From Saccharina japonica (lineage: Eukaryota; Sar; Phaeophyceae; Laminariales; Laminariaceae): a stretch of 64,000 nucleotides of DNA. The notes beneath the pieces are model-generated. The model had not been told where the DNA came from. It did not search any database and worked only from the letters and a program-made list of their open reading frames with translations. A program made the translations under genes and the position numbers. The stretch covers positions 62,001 to 126,000 of the forward strand of contig MEHQ01000893.1 in the NCBI GenBank assembly GCA_008828725.1. Reading direction: 5' to 3'. Shown one piece after another: positions 1 to 11,519 of this stretch; position 1 is the first letter of the stretch, and every line of letters starts with the position of its first letter.

Positions 1-650
1 TTACTCGAATGTCACATGTTTGGTATCATGCTGATCGTAATGAACAGCAAAAGAGGGTGGCATACGAAGCCCGTTTTCTGTTTTTGCATGGGCATAGGGC
101 TGGCGCAAGCGGCGAGAAACTGTGTCCCAACCCAACCGCAAAGCCTTCAAAATGGTCAACAAATAGTCAGGCGTTTCGGTATGTAGGAAGAAACCAGTTG
201 TTTTCATATTTTTTTCGGGACGGACTGGTTCCAGGTCAAACCGTTCGTGCAATTTATTCGAAGAACTGACAAGTAAAACATGAACCTCCCTGAAGAATAT
301 TTCTATGCTGAAACCAAGTAATTGGAACAAACGGTAAACACAAAAAATCACGTGTTTTCCCACAAAAGCTTGGGCGTTCGAAATTAGACCCTGAAACGTC
401 GCACACACTTACTGTGCCAATATGCCCGAGGTTTCGACGGAGGGGGTGCCATCACGGGGGACCATAGTAAATAGGACCAAATACTCTTGGTAAAAACAGG
501 AAAACGCATAGGTTTTGGTGTGTACCGTAGGTTCTGTTTACTACATTAGCCCACCCCGTAACAGTTTTGGTATTTTCCCGCTATGATAGATATCTGAGGT
601 TCCAGAAAGTTCAATGCTAAAATAAAAAACGCCTGATACGCACTCGTACG
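1..650. other. non-coding, no gene recognised
   Basis: Open frames here are short, overlap on both strands and match nothing I recognise. The only structured sequence is one MITE at 454-559, annotated separately. Confidence 0.5.
454..559. mobile_element. MITE, ACGGGGGACC family
   Basis: The ends read ACGGGGGACCATAGTAAATA on the left and TTTACTACATTAGCCCACCCCGT on the right, an imperfect inverted repeat (gggggacc.agtaaat against atttact..gcccccc). The same ends and spacing of about 105 bp recur at 16332, 17141, 21229 (interrupted), 22180 and 60013. The copy has no coding capacity. The superfamily is not decidable by eye; a 2-3 bp TA-rich target is likely. Confidence 0.7.
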
Positions 651-1350
651 CCACACCTGTGTTGCAGTGCCCACCAAAAAACAACACGATTTTATAAAAT
701 CTCTTGACAAAGAGATACTGGAACCACGTCTACCCGAGTTGTTTTTCCTGTAGGACTTTTCGTAATTCTGCCCTAGCTCCGAACTTTCCGATTAATACAA
801 AACTTGGCAAGGCAGATATAAGCTCCTTGGTACACTCCCGTCAGTGTGCCAAAGCGGCAGCAGATTCCGTGGCCTCCTTCGATTCGGACCTCGTCGTTGA
901 AGTTTGAAAATGTGGTTCCAGTCGCTTGAATATGCGGTTTCTAGTACTGTATTCAAGTGTTTTTTTTCCTGCTGTAAAACAAGCACGAGGTACTTTTCGA
1001 AAAAGCAATCTGCTGTAGAACGAGCACGAGCTCGTTCTACGGCAGGGAAAAAAACACTTGGCTATAGTACTGGAATCCACAAATTCAGGCGCCTGGAACC
1101 ACATTTTCAATTTTCAGCGACGAGGTCCGCATCGAAGGGGGGCGCGGAAACTGCTGTCGCTTTGGCACACTCACGGAAGTGCACCAAGGAGCTCATATAT
1201 GCCTTGCCAAATATTGGATTAATGGTAAAGTTCGGCGCTAGAGCAGAACTACGGAATGTCCTACAGGAAAAAAAAACTGGGCAGGTGTGGTTCCAGTGTC
1301 TCTGTGTCAAGAGTTTTTTTTTGGTTTTGTGGGCACTGCAACACAGGTGG
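651..1350. mobile_element. 700-bp foldback element
   Basis: The left arm (651 to about 1020) and right arm (about 1035-1350) are diverged inverted copies of each other. They start with CCACACCTGTGTTGCAGTG and end with CACTGCAACACAGGTGG, and meet at a small palindrome around 1019-1037 (gaacgag..ctcgttc). Both arms contain the same sense frame pointing inward (704-907 on + and 1107-1310 on -), with shared peptides such as SCRTFRNSALAPNF and SCRTFRSSALAPNF. That similarity follows from the inverted repetition and is not evidence of a gene. Confidence 0.7.
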
Positions 1351-2584
1351 CCAGATAACTGGCGAACAAAAAAAAAGCAAAAAAAAACGCCCCCCCTTCA
1401 TACATCCCTCGGCACTAGGCCACGGAAAGTGTGTGCCAAGTTTCAGCGTCTCTTGATGAACACAAAACACCGCGTGAATTCCGGAAATCAAAAAACATTT
1501 TTGGCGGAATCCCCTGAGCCAGCGTCGTATACTCCCGAACATGTTGCTATTCGTATGTACATACTCGTACATACCTACTGTATGTAGTACATGAACCTCA
1601 CCCCCCTTGTTTTTTTTTTTTTTTAATTCGGCCACGGGAGAGAGGTGGGTGTTGTCGTGCGCCCGTTTTCTCGCTTAGTTCGTGTGGCACATGCTATATA
1701 CGTACGTTCACCGATTTGTTTTTTTCTGTCTGAGGGTGGTGTTTCACTTGATTATAGTATAGATCTATACGAATTTCACCCAAAAAACTGATTTTGGTTC
1801 GTACGTACGTACAAGCAAAAAAAAAAAAAGTGCGACCCGACGAACAAAAATGAACATCACAAACAAAAAAAAATGGCATTCCGACGATTTTGTGTTAAGA
1901 AGTCCCGTCTTTCAGAAAAACATTTGCCTTATAAGGAAAAAAAAAAGGTGCAGTACCCCTATCATTGCAGGCCTCGTTGTACCCCCGCCACAACTACTGT
2001 AGTTGCTGTATAGTGCGCTCTACGTTTTTTTTCTCACCCATCCTGCTGGCGCAGCACGCTCTCTCGTCCAGTCGTCCGACCCTGCGCTTGCCGCCTATCG
2101 CCGCCTAACGTGTCCTCGCATGACCTCTACTGGTAGCTTCTCCGCCCTGCAAGCAAGAACGAAGGTCGAGCAGGGCGACGGTCAGAGATAAAAATGTGTG
2201 GTGCGCCGCCATGTGCCATGTAGGGGCTATAAAGGCCGCTGTCTTGCGTAAGCCATGGGGAGGTTAGGTTTGCTTAGCGAGGTTTATTTCTCGCCGCGCG
2301 ACTCGTGAAAATCGGTACCCATACTCTAAGAAACAGCTGAGTTTATTTCGTGCAGAGGTAATCGAAAGTACAGCTATACGTTGGAATTGTTTCTTGTTTA
2401 TAGGGCGTTGTATTGTACTCGGGGAAGTTGGACGCGCAGGAAATCTCTCAGAGGACGAACCGGTGCGTCCCTCCGACGCCAAAAACCAGAGAGTACGTCA
2501 CAGGACTTTAGACCTTGCTGTGTCAGGATAGCAACCAACCATCATGCTTCTTCACGTCGTAGTTTTGTTTTTCGTCTACAGTAG
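1351..2584. other. AT-rich intergenic sequence
   Basis: Homopolymer A/T runs and short palindromes predominate. About 2025-2075 (cacccatcctgctggcgcag) resembles 24380-24420, so part of it is probably a dispersed repeat. No gene is recognised. Confidence 0.4.
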
Positions 2585-2666
2585 GCATGGAAAACGTGTG
2601 CTACGATAGAGGAAGAGGTATACCGTTTTTTGGCAGAAACGTTTTCTGAATGGCGGGGGCTCCTTA

Positions 2667-2867
2667 GGGCCCAAATTAACGAGTATAAAATAAATTCAAT
2701 TTGGAAAAAAAAAAAAATCAAATTCGCTTTTCATTGGTCAACACACGCACCAGCACCAAATATTAGGATCTTGTGGGGTGCTGGTGCGTGTGTTGACCAA
2801 TGAAAAGCGAATTTGATTTTTTTTTTTTTCCAAATTAAATTGATTTTATACTCGTTAATACGGGCCC
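2667..2867. mobile_element. foldback MITE, GGGCCC-ended, copy 1
   Basis: This is a near-perfect hairpin. The left arm contains caattcgcttttcattggtcaacacacgcaccagcacc and the right arm its reverse complement, with ends GGGCCC. TTA at 2664-2666 is repeated at 3078-3080, on the far side of the neighbouring copy 2. A 3-bp TTA target duplication with palindromic ends is typical of PIF/Harbinger-type elements. Confidence 0.8.
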
Positions 2868-2870
2868 TAA

Positions 2871-3077
2871 GGGCCCGTATTAACGAAGAAGAAAAAAAAT
2901 CAATTTGGATTTTTTTAATTCAAATCCGCTTTTAATTGGTCAACACACGCACCAGCACCAAATATTAGGATCTTGGGGCATAAAAATTGGTGCTGGTGCG
3001 TGTGTTGACCAATGAAAAGCGATTTTTTTTTTTTTTTTTCCAAATTAAATTGATTTTATACTCGTTAATACGGGCCC
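2871..3077. mobile_element. foldback MITE, GGGCCC-ended, copy 2
   Basis: This second hairpin has the same arms as 2667-2867 and is separated from it by TAA only. Left end GGGCCCGTATTAACGA, right end TCGTTAATACGGGCCC. It is followed by TTA (3078-3080), the putative duplicated target. The loop differs slightly from copy 1 (ggggcataaaaattgg). No coding capacity. Confidence 0.8.
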
Positions 3078-3290
3078 TTAGCCCAAACCTCGTCGGAATC
3101 TCATTATTTGTGTTGCAATATGTTTCCGTTGTATACTTGGGCCATGGGAGTGTTCATCAGATATATTGCTTTTTTTTTCCCTCCACACTAGTTTTTTTTC
3201 GGGGTGATGATGTATACAGCTCCTTCAAGTGACCACCCTTATAAGGCAGAAAAAAAAACATGGTGGGCACCCACCTCCTCTATATATACC

Positions 3291-4927
3291 GCAGCACGCG
3301 TCCACGGCACAAAACACATTTTTTCGTGATCTGCGCACCGGCAACAAGGGCAGATATTTCTCTGAACCTGAACCTTGCTTGACGATGCGCCGCACGGACT
3401 GGACTTGGACTGCCCACCAACAAAAGAGAGCGGTTGCACCGCTCTTCCGCTCGTTTCCAGCAACCGGTTTCAGCGCGGCGACCGCATGATACTTGAGTTC
3501 CGGCATCTGGCGCGAGCAGCGGTCTCTACTACTACTGTGGTCTTGGGGGTCGTTTTTTTGGGTCGTTAGCGCAGTTCACATACAGGCCTCCACACACCCA
3601 TAACTCCTTCCGTAATGTCCGTGATCGACCCCGGAACGCGCTACGTACGTATATCTCCGAAGTCTAGAAATCTACTGTAGTTAGTCGAAACTGGCCGACT
3701 ACCTCTCCCGCTGAGAAAAGAGGTTACTGTAGTATGTAGGGCCTATGATACCGGCATATCTTACAAAATACAGTGCAACGCAGATCGGGTGAAAAAATGA
3801 ACGGACAGGACACCGCCCTTGTAACCCATTCAGAACTAAAAAAACGAAACAAAACACAACACACAGACACACACACGCACACACACGCACACACACAATT
3901 TTCAAGTAGTTTGTCCCCAAATACAGGGGTTAAGCAGGACCAGCTCACCTCGCCCTTAAGGAAACGTCGCGCACATGGTCGTGCGTTCGGATGCAACCGA
4001 GAAAAAAAAACAGGACGGGCCGTACTCGTAGACGGAAGCACACGTGTTGATTCGATTCGGCGGGCGTCGCGTTCTTCTTCGAGAATGGCTGTCAACAACA
4101 GTGTTTTGTGGCTAGAGAGGGTATACTCGTGTACGCACACCTCTCATTACAGGGTGGGCTAATGTAGTAGTAAGACTAATCAGGACCCACGATGGAACAC
4201 AAAAACCAGGTGTCCCCCCTATGTTTTACACACTATAGTTGGTTCTGATAACCATGCCCCCCCCCCGTAATAATGCGTATTTCCGGGGGAGCAATGCCAC
4301 CTTAGAGGGCTGGCGGCTTACTTTCTGAGCTTCTCGCATGGGGAGCTCAATACTATTAGCAAGTCATCCGAATCGTGGCTTTCAAGAAGGTTGTTGGTGC
4401 AACCCGACTATGGAGGAGCTAGCACACTGTAGTCCTAAACCAAACATACTATTTTAAGTAAAACCTATCATACTACAGTAAATGCTACCTGGTATATAAA
4501 TAGCCGGGCCGTGAATGTTTGAAAATGTGACGGGCTGGGCCGGGCCGCGGCCAACTCTCTGAAAATTTGGTGCGGCCCACCATATCGAAAATTGATGGGC
4601 CGGGCCGGCCCATCAGCGTCAGCCCATTACAAGCCCTTGAAAAATTCAAGAATTTTCTTGCAAATTATTTCGAGTACTATTTTTCGCAAACAAATATTAT
4701 AACTTTCTGGGAAAGTTCGAGCAAGAACTATCGCGGATAAACTCGGATTTTGTTTTTTTGAAGAGTGGTATATAAAAAAGAAAAAAAATGGAAAAGGATT
4801 ACATGAGGGCCCGTACAAACGGAGCGTTTTGACCCTAAAAACGAAGCCTAAAAACAAAACCTAAATTGAAATAGGAAGATACACCCCTCTGATTGGCAAT
4901 ACAGAAAAAAAAGAGACCCAGGAAACC
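3291..4927. other. intergenic with CA repeat
   Basis: A (CA)n microsatellite with CACG interruptions lies at about 3857-3898, and GC-rich palindromic GGGCCGGGCC motifs at 4520-4610. Open frames on both strands through this stretch (for example 3724-4140) are shadows of the CA repeat. No gene is recognised. Confidence 0.45.
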
Positions 4928-5410
4928 GTGATGGGATATTTTTGCTCTTCGGTTTTGTTTAATCGAAAATCGATTAAATTTTCCCTAAGAACAAAACACG
5001 AAGAACGAACAGCCCAACGAGAACGGAGATCATGGCGACAACCACAGTTGCGAACGCCCCGTAGACTGGACAGCCAGAAGACAGAGAGCAGACAATGCGC
5101 GAACATCATGCCGCTGGTGCTAGGCAATGCAGTGTTCAACGCCGTAGCCAAAACCGTGGATCATGGGGCGGTCCAAGTCGAATTGCGTGCTGCTGTACAT
5201 TCAAAAAGCATCTGTTGTAGCAAGCAGTGAAACGTTTTGCACAGCACCCGTACTTTATCCAGCGCAGATCTCGCGCTCCAGGCTACGGGCGCCATTGCAG
5301 CAGCAGAGTATGGTCGGCTAGTCATGTGGGCCCACTCTCCTCTTTTTTCAGGGCTGGGCGTCGCCTCTACCGCAGCTGGGTGGTGCATTCCTGCCGCTCT
5401 TCCACCTTGA
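4928..5410 (+). pseudogene. unrecognised frame split by in-frame TGA
   Basis: I do not recognise this sequence. One reading frame runs from an ATG at 4931 to TGA at 5228-5230 and continues without another stop to TGA at 5408-5410. The part before the stop contains MPLVLGNAVFNAVAKTVDHG, and the part after it contains LALQATGAIAAAEYGRLVMW. Both look more protein-like than the surrounding AT-rich DNA, and GC content rises over this interval. It could be a decayed gene with a nonsense mutation, two exons, or chance. No selenocysteine element is visible. The downstream Ala/Leu richness could simply reflect local GC bias. Confidence 0.2.
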
Positions 5411-5564
5411 CCGTTGACTCGTTTTCGCTTTCGTTTTTCGCTTTTGTTTTTCACGCGTATTCTGCGTTTGTACACCATGTTCGTTTTAAAGTTTTGTTTT
5501 TAGGTTTTGTGTTCCTCGTTGGGGAGGGGGTGAATTGGTCACTGATTTTTTTTCCCCCTGTTTA

Positions 5565-6038
5565 GGCCGACTCTTATGGGATCGGAATCCAAAACAGGAG
5601 TTTTCAACACCTTCGCAGGCTTTTTCTCCCGGGGACGCTAAAAAACGTCCCCTCCTATCTCAACGAGCCATTGGTCAATTTTCGAGAGGAATCTAGTGGT
5701 ATTGGCCGGCTTTGCAGGCTCGAAATTCCAACGGATGGCCAACGGACCCTGTTTCGATGTTTTCATCCTGTTTCGATAAAAAAATCGAAACAGGCCGCCT
5801 GTTTCGTATATTTTACCCGGTTTCGATAAAATAATCGAAACAGGGCCTACTGGCCTTTGAGTTGGCCATCCATTGGAAATTCGAGCCTGCTAAATCGGCC
5901 AATATCACTAGATCCCTCTCGAAAATTGACTAAGGGCTCGTTGAGATAATAGGGGACATTTTTTAGCGTCCCCGGGGGAAAAAGCCTGCGAAGGTGTTGA
6001 AAAATCATTTCTGGATTCCGATCCCATAAGAGCCGGCC
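5565..6038. mobile_element. 474-bp foldback element
   Basis: The long inverted repeat begins GGCCGACTCTTATGGGATCG and ends CGATCCCATAAGAGCCGGCC. The arms of about 220 bp share blocks such as acaccttcgcaggctttttc, gtccccggg and gagcct.c..aaattcca, and pair around an AT-rich centre containing several ATCGAAACAGG motifs (5755-5850). The left flank is TTTA and the right flank TTTTA, so the target duplication is not exact. The minus-strand frame 5847-6071 is a by-product of the arm. Confidence 0.75.
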
Positions 6039-6439
6039 TTTTATCAAGTAAAAAAAGGGCAATGTACACAAAAGGGCACCGTGCCCATTTGCCCTTTTGA
6101 GTTTAATATGACACTTATAATTTCTCCATCGATTGTTTTTTGTAATCGCTGAAAGTTAGAAACATTGCAAAATTCCTAAATCACAGCAGCAGATATCTGA
6201 TGGCCTAGCGCCGTACATGTACGTATGATACCAATACCGAAACAAATAGCCCTCAACTGCCACACTTCATGACACTCGGTCTGCCCTCACTGTGTTTAGT
6301 GTGTGTGTGCTTGCGATATGCAGCTAGCACGCAGCAAGACTGACTGACTCTCGCTGCGTACGAGGTACGTATCGCAAGACTGGCTGACTGACATACGTAC
6401 CAGTTTATTAAGAAACAGCATTTTTTTCTAGCCTAACTT

Positions 6440-7060
6440 CAGTATACAGCCTCCTCAATTTCTTATGTTCCTGTGAGCCTCAGCCTGTGCCTTCTTATCG
6501 CTCGTTTTCTTAAAATACAAGTGTCTGTCCTATACTGCTGTATTATACCAGATACTACAGCAGTAGTTGTACATATGTTGAATAGTCGGCGTTACTGCTG
6601 TTTGTTCACTTCAGTACAAAGCCTCCAGAATTTCTTATTTTCCTGCATGTCTCAGCCTGCCTTCTTATTGCTCGTTTTCTTAAAATACAAATATATATAT
6701 ATGTGTCCTGTACTGCTGTATTGTACCAGATACTACAGTAGTTGTAAATATGTCGAGTAGTCGGCGTTACTGCTGCTTGTTCAATAGAGTTCAAAGCCTC
6801 CGGAATTTCTTATTTTCCTGTATCTCTCAGCCTGCCTTTCTACTGCTCGTTTTCTCAAAATGCAAATGTCTGTCCTGTACTGCTGTATTCTGCCAGGTAA
6901 TACGCTCGTAGTTGCAAGTACGTAGTACGTAGAGTAGTCGGCGTTGCTGTATGTGCGCCTCACAACCAGCTGCAACTCCGCATACAGCAGGAAGTAGTAG
7001 TAGTCATCCTGCAACGCTCTACAATTAAGAAGGCGCAGTCTAAGAAAACGAGCACTATGC
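6440..7060. repeat. tandem array of about 170-bp units
   Basis: Three head-to-tail units start near 6460, 6630 and 6806. Each contains tttcttat..tcctg....ctcagcctg, then ctgctcgttttcttaaaata, gtcctgtactgctgtat, and gtcggcgtt.ctgct. A reversed fragment (ttaagaaggcgcagtctaagaaaacgagc) follows near 7026-7056. The block tttcttatt..ctcagcctg..ttctta is shared with the ACAGGACACC MITEs (26538, 56937, 62825), so the array probably arose by amplification of such an element. Confidence 0.65.
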
Positions 7061-8606
7061 AATTAATTATACTGAAGTTCGTGTAGAACGCATCCATTCT
7101 CGAGAAATAATCAAGTCTAGACTGGGGCCAGCCTTCCTGTAGGTGTTCCGTACTACGTACCTGGTACCCTTTTTTGGTATGCTCGTAGTACTGATGTTGT
7201 AGCAGTAAGCCGGACACACACACCGCCATGGAGAGGCTTCTTAGCCGAAGGTTAAAAATGGTCTCCTTCAATGCGCTCCGTTGGCGTTGGCATGCCCCAT
7301 CATAATATACTATTTACAACCATTATTAATATGGCGTGTTTTTTTTATGTTTGCCATGCGACAAAATGCAGATCATTTTTCGACAAAACAAGCGACTCGT
7401 ACAGCGTACCAGATAATACATACTACCTGGTACTATAAGTAGGTTTAGATGGACCTCGAACCCTCTAAACTGTGTTTTCCTCTACTATTAATAGCTGCAA
7501 TACCACCCATGGGGTCGGGCAGACTGGACTAAATCTACCCCGGCTACCGCCACCGCCACCGCCCCCGCCCCCGCACCAGCCCCTACTCCCACCCCTGTAG
7601 CAGCTCCTACCCCCGCGTCCACCCCCGTCCCAGTCTCAGCTCCGGCTTCCACCCCCGTCCCCGCCGCCGCCTCGCCCAAGAACTGTTCAACAAAGAACGC
7701 GGTGTTGTATAGCTGTACAGCCGCCGCGGGCACGTCCTTTTCGTGACACCTCTGCGCTTTCGAAAGCGACTGAGCAAAGCGATCCCTTCGGGGCTTCGAG
7801 GGGTGAGGGTGAGGGGCCGCTGGAACTCGACGGTCAGGGCCTCGCATACTTCATCCGTGCCCCACCCAAGTTCACCGTAGGAGGGGCTTCGCCGCCGACG
7901 CCCCCCCCAACCGCACTGCTGCCTGTCCTGCTCGTCTCAGCCACCGCTAAGCAGTCTTGCCGAAGAGGTTGCGGGAGGCGCACCTGGTTGATCCTCCACC
8001 CTCGCAACCCCAGCAGCGGCTCCGACCCTCGCCAAGGGTTGAGGATAATCACGGTTGATCCCAGACTCGCCCCGTGAACTCTAGACTTACTGATGCGTTC
8101 CGTCATTTGTCCAGCTCGTCCTGCCTCATACGTTTGGCATACTCGAACCCCATCCGCTCGAAGCCATCCTTCGACACCTGTATTAAGTATGAGTATTTTG
8201 TTCAAAACAGCGTAACCGAAAACACAGAAAAACACAACCGCAAGCACAGAAGAGAGACGAATGGCACATACTGGCATCAAGTTGGTTCGAAACAAACGGG
8301 AGGTGGGTGTAACAGTGGTGGGTACAACAGTGGAGGTGAGTTCAAAACAAAATGGAGGTGGGTGTAACAGTAGTGGTGAAAGTCCTCCCCCCACTTCTCA
8401 CTGGGGGTCTTCCTCCTCCTGCCCAACCCCCCAACTGGCTGTTCTACCCGCCTCCTCCAACTGCACCCTCCGTCTTCTCTTCACCCTCGTTAGGCTCTAG
8501 CAAAACCCACGCACCCCCCTGCGAGTGGAAGATTAAAACTACGTATGCTTTGGTCCTGTTGAAGGTGCACACGATAGCGATACAAATATGTAGCCCGCTC
8601 CTGACT
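7061..8606. other. intergenic, low-complexity CCGCCACCGCCCCCG
   Basis: From 7540 to 7680 the DNA is a run of CACC/CCCC/GTCC triplets, which yields an Ala/Gly/Val-repeat frame on the minus strand (7488-7847). From 7834 to 8394 there is a second minus-strand frame of 186 codons without a recognisable domain. Neither has features beyond composition, so I do not call a gene. Confidence 0.35.
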
Positions 8607-8790
8607 CTAGCAAGTGGTCAACTCAAACCACGCTGGTCTCACTACCGTACCATCCATGCGCTTGAGCGACAACGGCAAGCGAAAGTCTTCCAAACCACCC
8701 GCACTAAAAGGACGGCCCTTGATGGCAAGCCTATTGAGCAGTAGCTCGTACCGGCGCTGAAGAATCCAGCGATCAACTTTCAACGCAACG
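8607..8790 (-). pseudogene. coding-like fragment, unknown
   Basis: Reading the minus strand from about 8790 to the TAG at 8607-8609 gives about 57 codons, including KVDRWILQRRYELLLNRLA, GLEDFRLPLSLKR and VVRPAWFEL. It is rich in charged and aromatic residues, with few of the Cys/Ser/Pro runs seen in shadow frames nearby. A TGA lies just upstream in frame. It may be a last exon or a relic of a mobile-element protein; I cannot assign a family. Confidence 0.25.
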
Positions 8791-10702
8791 AGTCACAGGC
8801 GGCCGGGACCCCCCCCCCCCCGCGTTGTGTGGGCGTAAACGATTTCCCCGTGGAGACAGTGAACTGCTGTGTAGCAAACCCCATGAGGTGCAGACAACCC
8901 TTTCAACTATGATATGTACTGGTATGGTATAATACGAGTACGTTGTTCGATGTCTCCGAATGGGTTCATTGACGCCCACATTATACAGGGGGGGGGTTCA
9001 GGCCAACTGTGGTGCAGTCGGGTCCCGAAAGCCTTTAAATAAGCCCATTGCCGCGGGCCCACACCAACAAAAACCGACCGCCACGACGCAGTGCAGGTCA
9101 AGGCATTGCTGCTATCCTCCGCTGCATCACAAGGACATTTTTTGTTTAAAGGGCATTGCAGTATGAATATGTTGGCTAGGAGCTGGGAGAGGGGAGCTTT
9201 GTGAGACGGGGGGTTCGTTTTGTTTGGGGCTTTCATAAATCGATTGTTCGACAGACAGCAGTGAGGTCGGTTTTGGAGGGGAGGCAACTTTGTTGCGTGC
9301 CTAGTGCGACCTTGGGAGGTGACCGGGCAGTTTCTTATCATTCTGGGCTGCAGTGTACCAGGTATTTTTGAAGATTCGTACGTAGCGGCCTACCCCCTTG
9401 CACGGTCTTCCCGATTTTCGTTTCTTATTTCCTCGTCGAGTGTACGTTACGTATAGCACAAATGCTCATATATCAGGTAAGTAGTTGTAATTTCTTAAAA
9501 AAACAAATTAGGCTTAAATTCTTAACACCCACTTTCTTAACTGCTGTCGCGTACTGTCTGTATTGTACATCAACACAAAGAAGGCCAACTCTCGGTTCTC
9601 ACCTGGGCACCTGGGGTATTGATGCACAGTAACGCCATCAGGCCACCCGCCTTGGTAGTGAGGCACAGCTTCGCTGCGTCGTTGGCGTCCCGCTCCCTCC
9701 AAACCCGCAGAGTCATTGCTTACTCGTGCGATTCTTACTCGTGCGCCCATGTCTGCGGTCCATCTCGTAGCTGTAGCGGTGAATCCGATGTAACAGCCTG
9801 CTCTGGCATGCTTCGGGGCCGATGCGAGGCGCGCCAGCAACCACCCACGGCACACTTACATTTTCTCGACCGGCAACGGGTCAAACCCATATCCTTTGTC
9901 GAGGCAGCTGTGCGCCGGAGATCGCTGGTCTGATCTCGCCGCACTGCTGCCTCGAGTGACCCCTTTCGACTTCGGCTTCGCTCCTTGCAAACCCAACGAA
10001 ATGGGCACCCGATGGGCACAAAATGTTTTCCGTGCCCTTCTACACAAACACTCAGTCATTCGTCTCCCAGAATCTTCAGTTCAGTTTTTGGGACAATAGT
10101 TGATATACAGTAACGCCATCAGGCCGGGGAGGGGCCCTTGATAGCACAGACATTTTCGTTGCAGACTTGGAAGGCGTTGTACGCTCTCGATTTACACCAC
10201 AACCATACTATCATTACTTTAACATTCTTCGTCGAAAATCGTGTACCCTGGGAAGAAATGAAAGTTTCCGATCCCTGTCGTTCCTGTGGGTATTTAAATT
10301 TTGTGGAAACCCGAAATCACATTCAGAGATCGAAGCACTACTCGTAGGTTCCTCGGGTAGGGGATCGGAGCCTCACAGCAAGGCACAGACCAGCAATGTT
10401 TTGTACTCGCGCTGGGACTTCGTGTTTGGGTGGAGACTACCCGAATTTCAGGTATCACAGAAACGACAACAGCAGTGTTTTAGCTGCTGGTTTTCGAGAG
10501 AGGCTGCTGCTTGCTGCTGCTTGCTGCTGCTGCTACTGCTGCTGCTGACTGCTGTCCTTGCTGCTACTGCTGCTGTACTGCTGTAATGCTGTGCTGCTTC
10601 TTCTCCTCCTCCCCCTCCTCCTCCTCCTCCTCCTCCTCCTGCTGCTGCTGCTGCTTCGGTGGCTGTCTTTGAGCAAAAGCAGTGTGTGCGAGATCTGCTA
10701 CA
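8791..10702. other. intergenic with 19-bp direct repeats and CTG tract
   Basis: ACAGTAACGCCATCAGGCC occurs exactly at 9626-9644 and 10107-10125, bounding a segment of about 480 bp that includes an unrecognised + frame (9896-10099). A second + frame (10138-10347) ends with a CxxC...H.....H pattern (PCRSCG..NHIQRSKH) that could be a small zinc-finger remnant. The stretch 10497-10660 is a CTG/CTC microsatellite that creates poly-Leu and poly-Gly/Ser shadow frames. Confidence 0.35.
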
Positions 10703-11440
10703 CGTACGAGCTGGGCCAGCCAAGAAACGTACAAAGCTTCCTAAAGTCGAATCTCGTGAACCACTGCGAATTAGGCTACACAAATTTGAAGCGCCAACCC
10801 TGACATACCAGTGCTTATGCAAAAAAAAACGGCATATGAAAAGTTATACTCGTATACATATTTTTTCTTGAGTCGATCTCGCCGAGATATCCGCGAAAAC
10901 TCGATAACAACATTTTTTTCCTTCTAATTTCGTATTAAAAATGTTATTTTCGATCCACATGAAATTTGGTGGAGACAATGCTGAAGACACAAGGAGAAGA
11001 TCGATGTAAGTCTCGTTGCCCAATTCTCCACCCATCAAGAGATATGACCAAAACTCGATTCCATATATAAGTCAAGTAATTACGGAAAAAATGGTATTTC
11101 CGCCATGCCCCGACCAATTTTGAGAGTTTTACTCTGACATGTACGTCTTTGAACCGTACGTGCAAAAATACCTGCCGCCTGCCCTCTTTGTTTTTTTTTT
11201 TTCAATTAGTTTTTATAATAATTTTATTTAATTAGTTTTGATCGCTTTTGCATTTTTTTTCGATTTTTGGATCGTCGTATCTCTCTCGAGGATAAAAACA
11301 AAAGGGGGGCAGGCGGCAAGTGTGTTGGTTAGTACATGATCTACACTGTGTCCAAATTACAGTTCCAAATTCGTTGAATTGGTCGGGGCATGGCCAATCT
11401 GCTTTGAAAACAATATTTTGGCTGGCCCAGCTCGTAGTAC
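10703..11440. mobile_element. diverged foldback element
   Basis: The left end cgtacgagctgggccagcc is matched in reverse by ggctggcccagctcgtagtacg at the right end. Inner pairs also match: gccatgccccgaccaatt (about 11102) with aattggtcggggcatggcc (about 11376), and gccgcctgccct (about 11172) with ggggggcaggcggc (about 11304). It has no coding capacity. The boundaries are approximate and the target duplication is not clear. Confidence 0.5.
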
Positions 11441-11519
11441 GTACGTAGTTGTCGCGAACGCGAGTTTCCGAAACGCTGCTATTTCAGCTCCTACCGACAC
11501 TCGTATACGTACCACCTGT

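Larger units (their letters stand above)
2585..3290. mobile_element. MITE, GCTACGATAGAGG family, interrupted
   Basis: The left end contains GTGCTACGATAGAGG and the typical internal block taccgttttttggc..gaaacgttttctgaatg..gggctcctta. The element then resumes after 3077 with gcccaaacctcgtcgga..tctcatta, ..gccatggga.. and ends near cggtgggcacc..cctc. Other copies lie at about 19680, 22880, 23165, 23803, 49246 and 51740. This copy is split by two foldback elements (2667-3077) at the motif CTCCTTA. Confidence 0.6.

Noticed and set aside
8074..8744. Several overlapping + frames with Gly/Val and Pro runs
   Set aside because: Three frames are open in turn over GGTGGGTGTAACAGT-like repeats; no domain and no consistent codon pattern.
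10448..10822. Poly-Gly/Ser and poly-Leu frames on both strands
   Set aside because: Fully explained by the CTG/CTC microsatellite at 10497-10660.
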